Below, one piece after another: positions 39,942 to 47,469 of a stretch of DNA of 64,000 nucleotides (positions are counted from its first letter, which is position 1; the number at the start of each line of letters is the position of its first letter). The stretch spans positions 94,240 to 158,239 of the forward strand of contig WRBA01000002.1 of the NCBI GenBank assembly GCA_009779915.1, read 5' to 3'. The notes under the pieces were generated by a model. It ran no database searches. It worked only from the letters and a program-made list of their open reading frames with translations, and had not been told where the DNA came from. Both the position numbers and the translations under genes were made by a program. Origin of the DNA: Defluviitaleaceae bacterium. Its GTDB lineage: Bacteria > Bacillota > Clostridia > Lachnospirales > UBA5962.

Positions 39942-41339
39942 ATGACAGTCCAAGAGATTACGAAATATTTCACCGACATAGCTGACTACTCCGATTTAGA
40001 CAAGGATAAAATAGCTAAAATACTAAGCACGGCAATTACTTTCCCTACAGTTTCGTATGAAGATGAGGCTCTTATGGATTCTCAGGCATTTAAGGATTTA
40101 CATGCTTTTTTCGAGGATGCTTTCCCTCTTGTCCATAAATATATGGAGAGAATTGTGATTAACGAATGGTCGCTGATTTTCCATTGGAAAGGCAGTGATA
40201 CATCTTTAAAGCCGGCTTTATTTATGGCTCATTTAGATGTGGTGCCTGTTTCCCCCGGAACAGAGGGGGATTGGACATATCCACCATTTAGCGGCCATAT
40301 AGACGGCGATTTCATATGGGGCAGGGGAGCTATAGACACTAAATCTCAAGTAGTGGGAGAGTTGTTTGCGGCGGAATATCTTCTTGAGAAGAATTATACT
40401 CCAAAGCGGGATATTTACTTTGTTTTCGGTCATGACGAAGAGACCATGGGTGTAAAAGGTGCCCTTGCTTGTAAAGAATATTTGGAGAAAAAAGGCGTAA
40501 CCCTTGAATTTGTAATGGATGAAGGGGGCGGTTTTAAAATGGGAGGCGAATTTGGCGCACCCAATGCTCTCCTTGCGAGAGTGGATATTTTTGAGAAAGG
40601 CTATATTGATGTAGCAGTTGAAGGGGAAGGAATAGGCGGTCACAGTTCAAAGCCCGGAAAAGGCACAGTCCTTGGCAAAGTGTCAAAGGCTATTAGTAAG
40701 ATTGAGGATAATCAGCTGCCTGCTCATTTAAACCCTGTTACTGCTAATATGTTTAAAGCACTCGCCCCTGTTATAACAGAGGAACCTTTTAAAAGCTATG
40801 TATCGGAAATAGATACAAAGGCTCAGGCTTTTGCGGATTATTTATGCAGTGTGGATTCTCTGGCACCAATGGTACATACCACTACGGCACTTACTATGAT
40901 TAACGGCTCCCCTGCGCCTAATGTACTGCCTCAGTCCGTTAAGGCATTGATAAATTTCCGTATAGCACCGGAAGATACTTGTGAATCTGTGCTTAAGCAT
41001 TGTATAGATACAGCAAATGACCCTGAGCTTAATATTTATATGACAAAGGGCTTGGATCCATCTAAAATGTCAAGAATTGATTCCGTAGGCTATAAAGCTA
41101 TTGAAGAGGCTACGAAAAAGTTCTTAAAAGATATTACGGTACTGCCCGGTCTCGTAGTTGGCGGAACAGATTGCAGGTATTTTGAGGATATATGCGACTC
41201 CGCTTATAGGTTTAGACCTTATATGGATAATATGGTTTTGGGATATACCACTCATTCCACTAATGAGCGCTGCTATACTCCGGGACTTGTACAGGGAGTT
41301 AAAATAATAATAGAAGTTATGGTGAAAACTTGTTTTTAG
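39942..41339 (+). CDS. M20-family metallopeptidase / acyl-amino-acid hydrolase
   Basis: Di-zinc amidohydrolase. Metal motifs: AHLDVVPV with the following catalytic Asp; GRGAIDTKSQ; the catalytic Glu pair in FGHDEETMG; FVMDEGGGF; and a C-terminal zinc histidine in GYTTHSTNERC. The dimerisation (lid) insert lies at about residues 215-330 (GEGIGGHSSKPGKGT). 465 residues suit the carboxypeptidase/PM20D1-like group. It follows the ABC importer by 12 nt in one operon, ended by a strong terminator. It may release free amino acids from imported peptides or acylated forms; the true substrate is unknown. Confidence 0.88.
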   Translation: MTVQEITKYFTDIADYSDLDKDKIAKILSTAITFPTVSYEDEALMDSQAFKDLHAFFEDAFPLVHKYMERIVINEWSLIFHWKGSDTSLKPALFMAHLDVVPVSPGTEGDWTYPPFSGHIDGDFIWGRGAIDTKSQVVGELFAAEYLLEKNYTPKRDIYFVFGHDEETMGVKGALACKEYLEKKGVTLEFVMDEGGGFKMGGEFGAPNALLARVDIFEKGYIDVAVEGEGIGGHSSKPGKGTVLGKVSKAISKIEDNQLPAHLNPVTANMFKALAPVITEEPFKSYVSEIDTKAQAFADYLCSVDSLAPMVHTTTALTMINGSPAPNVLPQSVKALINFRIAPEDTCESVLKHCIDTANDPELNIYMTKGLDPSKMSRIDSVGYKAIEEATKKFLKDITVLPGLVVGGTDCRYFEDICDSAYRFRPYMDNMVLGYTTHSTNERCYTPGLVQGVKIIIEVMVKTCF

Positions 41340-41362
41340 AGCTGTTATAGTAAAAATTTATA

Positions 41363-41389
41363 GGGCTGACCTAAGGTCAGCCCTTTTTT
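41363..41389 (+). terminator. Intrinsic terminator of the importer-M20 operon
   Basis: GGGCTGAC, loop, GTCAGCCC, TTTTTT. Confidence 0.93.
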
Positions 41390-41441
41390 ATGTAAGTAGG
41401 AATAAATTATATAGTGCTAATTGGTGATTGGTGCTCAGTGC

Positions 41442-41549
41442 TTACCAGCAGCCCCAGCCCCAGCCACGACCCCAGCCGCCGAAGCCCCAGCCGCCGAAGC
41501 CCCAGCCGCCAAAGCCCCAGCCAAAAGGTCTACATCCTCCGAACCACAT
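41442..41549 (-). CDS. Trp/Gly-rich 35-residue micro-protein
   Basis: ATG follows AAGGAGGTGTCAAT, an almost ideal ribosome site. The peptide begins MWFGGCRPFGWG, has three GFGGW repeats and ends WGRGWGWGCW. It contains 16 Gly, 8 Trp, 5 Phe and two Cys (positions 6 and 34). The coding DNA has a 15-nt tandem period. Upstream on its strand, CCATATAATAGAG could be a sigma-A -10 (TATAAT) or a mother-cell sigma-K type -10 (CATANNNTA). A spore-coat, surface or secreted-peptide role is possible; no family is recognised. It is divergent from the tRNA cluster. Confidence 0.65.
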   Translation of the reverse strand: MWFGGCRPFGWGFGGWGFGGWGFGGWGRGWGWGCW

Positions 41550-41651
41550 ATTGACACCTCCTTGATTGTTGGATACTCTATTATATGGGGTCGTGAACCA
41601 GCCTGTACATGATTTTTGATTAGTGGCAAAATAGTCAATGTTTTTTTGCTA

Positions 41652-41680
41652 TTGACATCTTGCATAAATTTTATTATAAT
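41652..41680 (+). promoter_or_regulatory. Consensus sigma-A promoter of the tRNA cluster
   Basis: TTGACA, 17 nt, TATAAT: exact consensus hexamers at ideal spacing, 31 nt before tRNA-Pro. Confidence 0.93.
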
Positions 41681-41710
41681 ATATCTCGTGTGTAAAAACC
41701 TACGCTTTAT

Positions 41711-41784
41711 CTGGGTGTAGCGTAGTTTGGTAGCGCGCTAGACTGGGGGTCTAGAGGTCGCAAGTTCGAATCTTGTCACCCAGA
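41711..41784 (+). tRNA. tRNA-Pro (anticodon GGG)
   Basis: Acceptor CTGGGTG pairs with CACCCAG, discriminator A. The anticodon arm is CTAGA-CTGGGGG-TCTAG, with GGG at 34-36. T-arm: CAAGTTCGAATCTTG. No encoded CCA. Confidence 0.95.
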
Positions 41785-41791
41785 GAGCTAG

Positions 41792-41864
41792 GGGCGTTTA
41801 GCTCAGCTGGGAGAGCGCCTGCCTTACAAGCAGGATGTCACAGGTTCAAGTCCTGTAATGCCCA
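41792..41864 (+). tRNA. tRNA-Val (anticodon TAC)
   Basis: Acceptor GGGCGTT pairs with AATGCCC, discriminator A. The anticodon arm is CCTGC-CTTACAA-GCAGG. T-arm: CAGGTTCAAGTCCTG. No encoded CCA. It starts 7 nt after tRNA-Pro. Confidence 0.95.
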
Positions 41865-41883
41865 TTTTTCATATAATTATTTT

Positions 41884-41957
41884 GGCGGAATAGCTCAGTT
41901 GGCTAGAGCATGCGGTTCATACCCGCAGTGTCGGGGGTTCAAATCCCTCTTCCGCTA
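41884..41957 (+). tRNA. tRNA-Met (anticodon CAT), elongator type
   Basis: Acceptor GGCGGAA pairs with TTCCGCT, with G1-U72 as in other Firmicute elongator tRNA-Met, discriminator A. The anticodon arm is TGCGG-TTCATAC-CCGCA. The initiator-type GGG/CCC anticodon stem is absent. Confidence 0.93.
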
Positions 41958-41963
41958 TTATTT

Positions 41964-42012
41964 AAGGACAGTTTGGCGAGGTTTATAAACCGCCAAACTG
42001 TTCTTGCTTTTA
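41964..42012 (+). terminator. Terminator of the tRNA cluster
   Basis: AAGGACAGTTTGGCG pairs with CGCCAAACTGTTCTT (one G-T pair), followed by GCTTTTATA. Confidence 0.75.
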
Positions 42013-42045
42013 TATGGCACAGTAAAACACAAAGAGGAATAAAAT

Positions 42046-42114
42046 ATGTCACTTTATATAATAAACAATGCTAATACCAATACCAGTACCAATACCAATA
42101 CTACAACGAGTTAG
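42046..42114 (+). CDS. Possible 22-residue Asn/Thr-repeat micro-protein
   Basis: ATG has AGAGGA 7 nt upstream. The peptide is MSLYIINNANTNTSTNTNTT plus TS, driven by five AATACC-type hexanucleotide repeats. It is framed by the tRNA terminator upstream and a strong terminator at 42198, so something between them is probably transcribed. It may equally be a chance frame in a small RNA. The 42010-42360 gap otherwise holds only the terminator and a Spo0A-like box. Confidence 0.35.
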   Translation: MSLYIINNANTNTSTNTNTTTS

Positions 42115-42197
42115 CATTTGTTATCAGCCAGCCAGCCGATGACATTGTTAGCTTTAAATGTCGTTGGTGAGTAATTGATGTTTATATACATTTATCA

Positions 42198-42239
42198 CAC
42201 CTTATCGACAGTATTTCGATAAGGTGTTTTTTATTTTTG
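42198..42239 (+). terminator. Strong intrinsic terminator with no assigned gene
   Basis: CACCTTATCGA, loop, TCGATAAGGTG, TTTTTTATTTTT. The stem is 11 bp. It points rightward and follows the possible micro-gene at 42046. Confidence 0.88.
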
Positions 42240-42244
42240 TCGAA
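42238..42244 (+). promoter_or_regulatory. Spo0A-box-like site
   Basis: TTTTTGTCGAAAAGG contains the Spo0A core TGTCGAA with matching A/T flanks. It lies just after the terminator and about 165 nt before the helicase gene. Confidence 0.4.
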
Positions 42245-42363
42245 AAGGGGGTGATTGCCCTGATTGTGCCCTTGTACTGAAACGGCTATATAAGTAAATT
42301 ACAAATTTTAAAAAAGATATTGCTAGACTACTTTACTATAGGGTATGATTATTAGGATTATTA

Positions 42364-42391
42364 TTGATATATCAGTTGAAACTGATATAAT
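42364..42391 (+). promoter_or_regulatory. Helicase promoter with overlapping operator palindrome
   Basis: TTGATA, 16 nt, TATAAT. A perfect 9-bp dyad, ATATCAGTT-GA-AACTGATAT (42369-42388), fills the spacer and overlaps both hexamers, as expected for a repressor site. No adjacent regulator gene is evident. Confidence 0.6.
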
Positions 42392-42408
42392 ACGGAGATA
42401 TGCCCATT

Positions 42409-44778
42409 ATGGAAACAATAAAAATTCCGGTTCGCAAAATTATTGATTTAATAATGCGCTGTGGTGATATAGACAGCGGATTTAGTGATGTTTCAGCCAT
42501 GCATAAAGGGGCAGCGATACATAGAAAAATACAGAAAAAAGCGGGAGAAAATTATCAAAAGGAAGTTTCCCTAAAGTTAAGGGTACAGATTGAAGGTATT
42601 AATGTAGTCGTCCAAGGCCGGGCTGATGGGATAATCACCGAGTCAAATGGAACTGTTATTATAGATGAAATTAAAACAACCACATTACCTCTTGACCGTA
42701 TTTTTATCCAGCATGAACAACATTTAGGACAGGGAAAATGCTACGCTTATATGTATTTACAAACCCTTGAAAATCCACCTGAACTTATTTCGGTTCAATT
42801 GACTTATTACCAATTGGAAAGTAAAGAAATTAGGAAACACAAATGGGATTTTACTATAGATGAGCTTAGTGATTTTTTCTCTGATTTAATGCATAAATAC
42901 GGAGAATGGCTGCGCTTTGAAAAAGAGTATAAAATTATGCGGGATAAGGCGATTATGGAAATGTTATTTCCTTTTGAATCATATCGAAAAGGTCAGAGGG
43001 AGCTTGCCGTGGCTTTTTATCGCAGTATAATAGCCGGTAAAAAACTATATGCTTGTGCCCCTACAGGTATTGGCAAAACCTTATCTGTGCTGTTTCCATC
43101 TATAAAAGCTATTGGAATGGGCAGTGCCTTGAAATTGTTTTATCTCACTGCAAAAACAGTAACTCGTACTGTTGCGGAAGATGCCATGATGCTTATGATA
43201 AATAAAGGTCTGCACATTAAATCCATAACATTACGGGCAAAAGAGAAAACTTGTATTAACGAGGAATGTATATGCAGTCCGAGTCATTGCCCCTACGCCA
43301 AAGGACATTATGATCGTGTAAATGATGCAATTATGGATTTAATTAAAAACAATGATTTAATAACCCCTCATATAACTGAGGCATATGCAAAAAAACACCA
43401 GGTTTGCCCTCATGAACTTGGCTTAGATGCATCGGTATGGTGTGACTTAGTGATAGGGGACTATAACCACCTATTTGACCCAACGGTATATCTTAAGCGT
43501 TTTTTTGTGGATGAAAATAATGACTATGTGTTTTTAATAGATGAAGCCCATAATTTATTAGAGAGAGCGCGGGATATGTATACGGCATGTCTTAACAAAG
43601 GCTCTTTTAGCAGTATTAGAAACAGGCTTAAAGACAAAGACGGGTCTTCTAAGCAATTACGAAAAGCTTTTCGTAATATTAATTCTTATTTAGTGAATTT
43701 GCATAAAGCGCATGGGGAACAAAAAGATCACGTATCACAGGTGCGGAATGTAGAATTTAGCAATCTGGTGACTATAGCTTCCGTGACAATGGGAGAGTGG
43801 TTGTCGGTAAAAAAGAATGATAACCACGAGTTGTACAAGGAAATTTTAAATCTTTATTTTGATGTGGCTAAATTTATAATGATTTCGGAAATTTATGACG
43901 AACATTACACAACGATATATGAAATAAGAGGCGCAGATGTTTATATTACATTGTTTTGTTTAGATCCATCTAATGTAATTGCCCAAAAATTGGCTTTTGG
44001 AAAATCAGCCATACTTTTTTCCGCTACCTTAACACCCCTTCCCTTTTACCGTGGCATCCTTGGCGGAAACACGGATGATCCTATGATATACCTGCCTTCG
44101 CCTTTTGATGGGAACCGCCTTTTGACGGTAGCTCACTTAGGGGTATCAACAAGGTACAAAGATAGAGATAATAGCTATCTCCCGATTACAGAAACGATTT
44201 ATACAGCTATTTGCCATAAAAAAGGGAATTATTTCGTATTTTTTCCATCCTATGAGTATTTGCATAGGGTTTATGAGTTGTTTTGTGATAACTACCCTAA
44301 TGTGAAAACTTTAGTCCAGCAAAATACCATGACAGAGGATGAGCGTGCTGAGTTTCTTGCTGATTTTGACAAAGATAATCAGGAGACTTTAGTTGGCTTT
44401 GCTGTTCTGGGGGGTGTTTTTTCAGAGGGGATTGATCTAAAAGGGGACAGGCTTATTGGTGCTATTATAGTGAGTGTAGGCATCCCAAAGATAAGTTTGC
44501 GGCAAGACCAAATTATGGATTATTATGATAAAAAAAACGGACAAGGCTATGATTATGCTTATATCTATCCTGGTATGAACAAGGTTTTACAAGCCGCCGG
44601 ACGAGTTATTAGAACCGAGTCCGATTCAGGGGTTGTGCTTTTAATAGACAGTCGATACAGAGTCGCAAAATATAGAGGGCTTTTGCCAAGTTATTGGGAA
44701 AATGTGCGATTGATACAAAACACAGGAGAGCTTAAAATATTGACAAAAGATTTTTTTACTTGTGCTGATACAACTTAG
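42409..44778 (+). CDS. PD-(D/E)XK nuclease fused to Rad3/DinG-type Fe-S helicase
   Basis: The N-terminal 180 residues carry a RecB/Cas4-like nuclease motif: Asp73 in GRADGII and DEIK at 86-89. The helicase begins near residue 185: Walker A CAPTGIGKT (about 216-224), four cysteines of a probable Fe-S cluster (Cys282, 287/289, 294 and 333), DEAH in FLIDEAHNLL (378-381), then SATLTPL and the C-terminal QAAGRVIRTESDSG. The enzyme likely unwinds and cuts DNA in repair. ATG at 42409 is 11 nt after GGAG; ATG at 42400 is too close. 789 residues. A palindrome overlaps its promoter. It ends 4 nt inside the convergent ylmH gene. Confidence 0.88.
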   Translation: METIKIPVRKIIDLIMRCGDIDSGFSDVSAMHKGAAIHRKIQKKAGENYQKEVSLKLRVQIEGINVVVQGRADGIITESNGTVIIDEIKTTTLPLDRIFIQHEQHLGQGKCYAYMYLQTLENPPELISVQLTYYQLESKEIRKHKWDFTIDELSDFFSDLMHKYGEWLRFEKEYKIMRDKAIMEMLFPFESYRKGQRELAVAFYRSIIAGKKLYACAPTGIGKTLSVLFPSIKAIGMGSALKLFYLTAKTVTRTVAEDAMMLMINKGLHIKSITLRAKEKTCINEECICSPSHCPYAKGHYDRVNDAIMDLIKNNDLITPHITEAYAKKHQVCPHELGLDASVWCDLVIGDYNHLFDPTVYLKRFFVDENNDYVFLIDEAHNLLERARDMYTACLNKGSFSSIRNRLKDKDGSSKQLRKAFRNINSYLVNLHKAHGEQKDHVSQVRNVEFSNLVTIASVTMGEWLSVKKNDNHELYKEILNLYFDVAKFIMISEIYDEHYTTIYEIRGADVYITLFCLDPSNVIAQKLAFGKSAILFSATLTPLPFYRGILGGNTDDPMIYLPSPFDGNRLLTVAHLGVSTRYKDRDNSYLPITETIYTAICHKKGNYFVFFPSYEYLHRVYELFCDNYPNVKTLVQQNTMTEDERAEFLADFDKDNQETLVGFAVLGGVFSEGIDLKGDRLIGAIIVSVGIPKISLRQDQIMDYYDKKNGQGYDYAYIYPGMNKVLQAAGRVIRTESDSGVVLLIDSRYRVAKYRGLLPSYWENVRLIQNTGELKILTKDFFTCADTT

Positions 44779-45560
44779 GGCAGCGAAGTCATAAGGATAG
44801 ATATAGAAATGTTTCCTTTCCTGGTCTGACCGTTTATTGCTTCTATTTTCCCACGCCCAAAGCCTCTAAGGGTAATATTATCTCCCAATTCCACTGTTTT
44901 TGAGGCTGATTTAGCAGCTTGCCAATTGATAAAAACCTTCTCACTTTCTATAAGTTTTAGTGCTGTGCTTCTGGATAGATTAAAGGCGGTTGCAATCACC
45001 GTATCCAAGCGCATAGAAGAAACCGTTATATCTTTTGAGAGACTGTCAATAAAAGGGGCAATTAAACAGTCGTTTTTTATAATTTCTAAACTGACAGAAG
45101 TTCTGCCCACTGATGTCAGCGAGCCCATAACAAAGTCCGATATTTCCCTATCTAAAAAAGCTATTGCTTTATTAGGAAATACAAATATATCCCCTAATTT
45201 TTCGCGATTTATCCCAATTCCTAATATAGAACCTAAAAAATCCCTATGAGTTAGCTTATTATTATCATGAACAATTTCAACCGCGTCTATTGGAAAGTCT
45301 GACTCTAAAAGACTATCATACTCACTGTAAAAACCAAGCATAAGCCGCTCACAGCCCATAGCACCGCCAAAGCTCACAATATTACAAATACCTTCACTCT
45401 CAATTACTTTAATAAACTCAACTGCCAAAGTAGGAGGCTGAAAATTGCTGAAAGCAGGGCGGCCTCTTTTAGCACAAAGCAAAGCCCGATCTAAAACTTT
45501 TGCAAACAAAAGTGCTACATCAGGCTTCCTAAAATTTTTCATTAATTTAGTTTTATCCAT
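44775..45560 (-). CDS. ylmH: YlmH-type S4-domain RNA-binding protein
   Basis: YlmH belongs to the cell-division-linked ylm cluster and is an RNA/ribosome-associated S4 protein. The N-terminal domain has SFGGAMGCERLMLGFY and LTHRDFLGSILGIGI. The S4 domain is SSMRLDTVIATAFNLSRSTA, LIESEKVFINWQ and VELGDNITLRGFGRGKIE (residues about 180-245). 261 residues. It follows yggT by 2 nt. The gene order sepF-yggT-ylmH is the usual one in Firmicutes, normally followed by divIVA; here the convergent helicase gene takes that place. Confidence 0.92.
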   Translation of the reverse strand: MDKTKLMKNFRKPDVALLFAKVLDRALLCAKRGRPAFSNFQPPTLAVEFIKVIESEGICNIVSFGGAMGCERLMLGFYSEYDSLLESDFPIDAVEIVHDNNKLTHRDFLGSILGIGINREKLGDIFVFPNKAIAFLDREISDFVMGSLTSVGRTSVSLEIIKNDCLIAPFIDSLSKDITVSSMRLDTVIATAFNLSRSTALKLIESEKVFINWQAAKSASKTVELGDNITLRGFGRGKIEAINGQTRKGNISISILMTSLP

Positions 45561-45562
45561 AA

Positions 45563-45832
45563 CTATAAAACACTAAGTATAAAATTTGCGATAATTTGGA
45601 TTAAAAATAAAGAAATAATAGGTGAAAAGTCAATCATTGACCCACCTAAAGGCGATTTTTGGAACATCCTTCTTACAGGCGATAAAATCGGCTCGGTTAT
45701 TTGGAAGAGTATTTCAGGGGCTCTAAAAGGAAGCCAGCTGAAAATAACCCTTATAAAAATTGCAGCTATTAACACTCTGGAAAACCAAAATACTACATAA
45801 TATAGCAACTCACGAATGAAAAGAGCATCCAT
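45563..45832 (-). CDS. YggT-family membrane protein (YlmG)
   Basis: A short membrane protein of 89 residues. It has two hydrophobic helices (YYVVFWFSRVLIAAIFIRVI and IISLFLIQIIANFILSVL) around the conserved FRAPEILFQITEPILSPVRR. It sits between sepF and ylmH, as in other Firmicutes, and is linked to envelope or division functions. MDALFIRE at 45832 follows AAAGGGG; the longer reading from 45865 overlaps sepF. Confidence 0.92.
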   Translation of the reverse strand: MDALFIRELLYYVVFWFSRVLIAAIFIRVIFSWLPFRAPEILFQITEPILSPVRRMFQKSPLGGSMIDFSPIISLFLIQIIANFILSVL

Positions 45833-45845
45833 TTCAAAATCCCCT

Positions 45846-46409
45846 TTATTTTGACCCGGAACCAAAGCTAAGCCAAGGCAGGCTTATACTACTTCCTGAT
45901 GTTTTAATGCTGTCGTCTATATCAGCTGCTAAAGCACCGGTTACCTCAACACCTGAAGGTGTTATAACAAACATATCATGGGAAAGCCTTCTGATATTAC
46001 CATCAAGGGCGTCAACTGCACCGCTTAAAAAGTCAGCGATACGCTGAGCCTGAGGACTGTCAACGGCTTCAAGATTGACAACTGAAATAACATCATCTTT
46101 AACATTGTCAATAATATCTCTGGCATCCTCTATGTTTTTAGGTGAGCCAATATCGATTTGAGTACGTGAGGATTTATGCATATCAACCACATTCGGGCTT
46201 ATTACGCGTACATTACTGTTCTCACGTGCCCGCCCGCGCGGAACAACACTACCCCTCGAAGCTGTTTGATAAGGTTTGCGCTCTACGGCAGGTTTAAAAT
46301 GATTCATCTCGATTTCGTCCTCATAATCGAATTCCATGTCATCATCTTCATACTCATCTTCGTCTGCGCCAAGCAGAAAATTAGATACCTTTTTTAAACT
46401 TATTCCCAT
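45846..46409 (-). CDS. sepF: Cell-division protein SepF
   Basis: SepF anchors FtsZ to the membrane and forms rings that organise septum growth. The amphipathic N-terminus MGISLKKVSNFLLG is the membrane anchor. Next is an acidic linker (DEDEYEDDDMEFDYEDEIE), then the core about residues 90-180 (PKNIEDARDIIDNVKDDVIS, VVNLEAVDSPQAQRIADFLS and GAVDALDGNIRRLSHDMFVI). The tail ends SFGSGSK. MGISLKK at 46409 has AAGGAGG; the start at 46436 would lie upstream of it. yggS precedes it by 23 nt, giving a yggS-sepF-yggT-ylmH operon. Confidence 0.95.
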   Translation of the reverse strand: MGISLKKVSNFLLGADEDEYEDDDMEFDYEDEIEMNHFKPAVERKPYQTASRGSVVPRGRARENSNVRVISPNVVDMHKSSRTQIDIGSPKNIEDARDIIDNVKDDVISVVNLEAVDSPQAQRIADFLSGAVDALDGNIRRLSHDMFVITPSGVEVTGALAADIDDSIKTSGSSISLPWLSFGSGSK

Positions 46410-46432
46410 GATACTACCTCCTTGTAATTTCG

Positions 46433-47122
46433 TCAACTCCTTGGGCCAAAAATCCCTGTGCCGACACGTATTATATTTGCACCTTCCTCGATGGCGATTT
46501 CATAATCATTAGTCATGCCCATCGATAAGTACTTCATATTAATATTATTGGCGGTAAAATTCCCGCTGTCAATAAACATCTGTCGCATTTTTCTGAAATA
46601 AAGCCTGTTTTCCTCGGGATTTTCAACATTAGGAGCCATACACATAAGCCCTTTTACCATAATGTTTTCAAAACCGGCAACTTCTTCTAAAAATGCGTTT
46701 AACATACCAGGTTCTATGCCATACTTGCTTTCTTCACCGGCAATATTTATTTCAACCAATATTTCCATAATTTTTTCATGAAGTTTAGCTTGTTTGTCAA
46801 TTTCTTTAATAAGTTTGTAGCTGTCCACAGAATGAATCAGAGAAGTTTTATCTATAATATTTTTAACTTTATTAGTTTGGAGATGACCTATCATATGCCA
46901 GTTTACGCTGGTATCAATCAAAATGTGTTTTTCAACCATCTCTTGGACGCGGTTTTCACCAATATCTTTTACGCCAAGACGCACAAGCTCTGAAATCTTA
47001 TCAGCGTCTTGAGTTTTTGTTACGGCAACTAATTTAATGTCTGAGAAATTTCTTTCGGACTTTTCGCATGCCGCACGCATATTCGAGTAAACCTGCTCTA
47101 AATTTCGAGCTATATTTAACAT
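46433..47122 (-). CDS. yggS: YggS/PLPBP-family PLP homeostasis protein
   Basis: A single-domain PLP-binding TIM barrel that buffers PLP. The PLP lysine is in LVAVTKTQDADKI. Others are DIGENRVQEMVEKH, WHMIGHLQTNKVKNII, SVDSYKLIKEIDKQA, VEINIAGEESKYGI, GLMCMAPNVENPEENRLYF, YLSMGMTNDYEIAIEEGANI and IRVGTGIFGPR. ATG at 47122 is preferred to TTG at 47128 because of the GAGGA spacing. First gene of the sepF operon. The gap 47129-47340 upstream contains no gene, only A+T-rich sequence with a CTTTTTGTCGAG (Spo0A-like) site near 47146. Confidence 0.95.
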   Translation of the reverse strand: MLNIARNLEQVYSNMRAACEKSERNFSDIKLVAVTKTQDADKISELVRLGVKDIGENRVQEMVEKHILIDTSVNWHMIGHLQTNKVKNIIDKTSLIHSVDSYKLIKEIDKQAKLHEKIMEILVEINIAGEESKYGIEPGMLNAFLEEVAGFENIMVKGLMCMAPNVENPEENRLYFRKMRQMFIDSGNFTANNINMKYLSMGMTNDYEIAIEEGANIIRVGTGIFGPRS

Positions 47123-47340
47123 TATCAATCATCCTCGACAAAAAGTGAGCGTCGCATATTGTCGCTCTATCTAATTATCGTCATATTACTTGATTATTTG
47201 ATAAAACAAAAGAGGAAAACTAATAAAGTAATGGAATTGGAACTGAATTGTAATTAAATTGACATAATTCTAGTCGCAAATAGTCGATTTATAAGAAAAA
47301 TGTAGAAAAATTTATGACTTTTGAGGATGCTTTAATATGA

Positions 47341-47376
47341 AAAAAGCAGAGCCTGAATAAGGAATCTGCTTTTTTA
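47341..47376 (-). terminator. Terminator downstream of iadA
   Basis: AAAAAAGCAGA pairs with TCTGCTTTTTT; T-run and A-run on both sides make it functional in either direction. It lies 94 nt after the iadA stop. Confidence 0.75.
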
Positions 47377-47469
47377 AAATAAGATTAATATAAGGGAAAA
47401 TAATTTCCGGTTTATCTACACAAAACAGTTGCTTTAGCTTTACTACTTTGTGTGGATTTCAGTATATTA

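Noticed and set aside
41421..41665. Ala/Pro-rich frames on both strands over the Trp/Gly micro-gene
   Set aside because: They are alternative readings of the same 15-nt tandem repeat and lack ribosome sites. The Trp/Gly frame has AAGGAGG at ideal spacing.
41773..41988. 71-residue frame across the tRNA cluster
   Set aside because: It overlaps tRNA-Val and tRNA-Met completely and is a by-product of tRNA sequence.
42409..44778. Type IV CRISPR-associated DinG helicase
   Set aside because: No csf genes or repeats are present, and the nuclease-helicase fusion is a known chromosomal Firmicute architecture.
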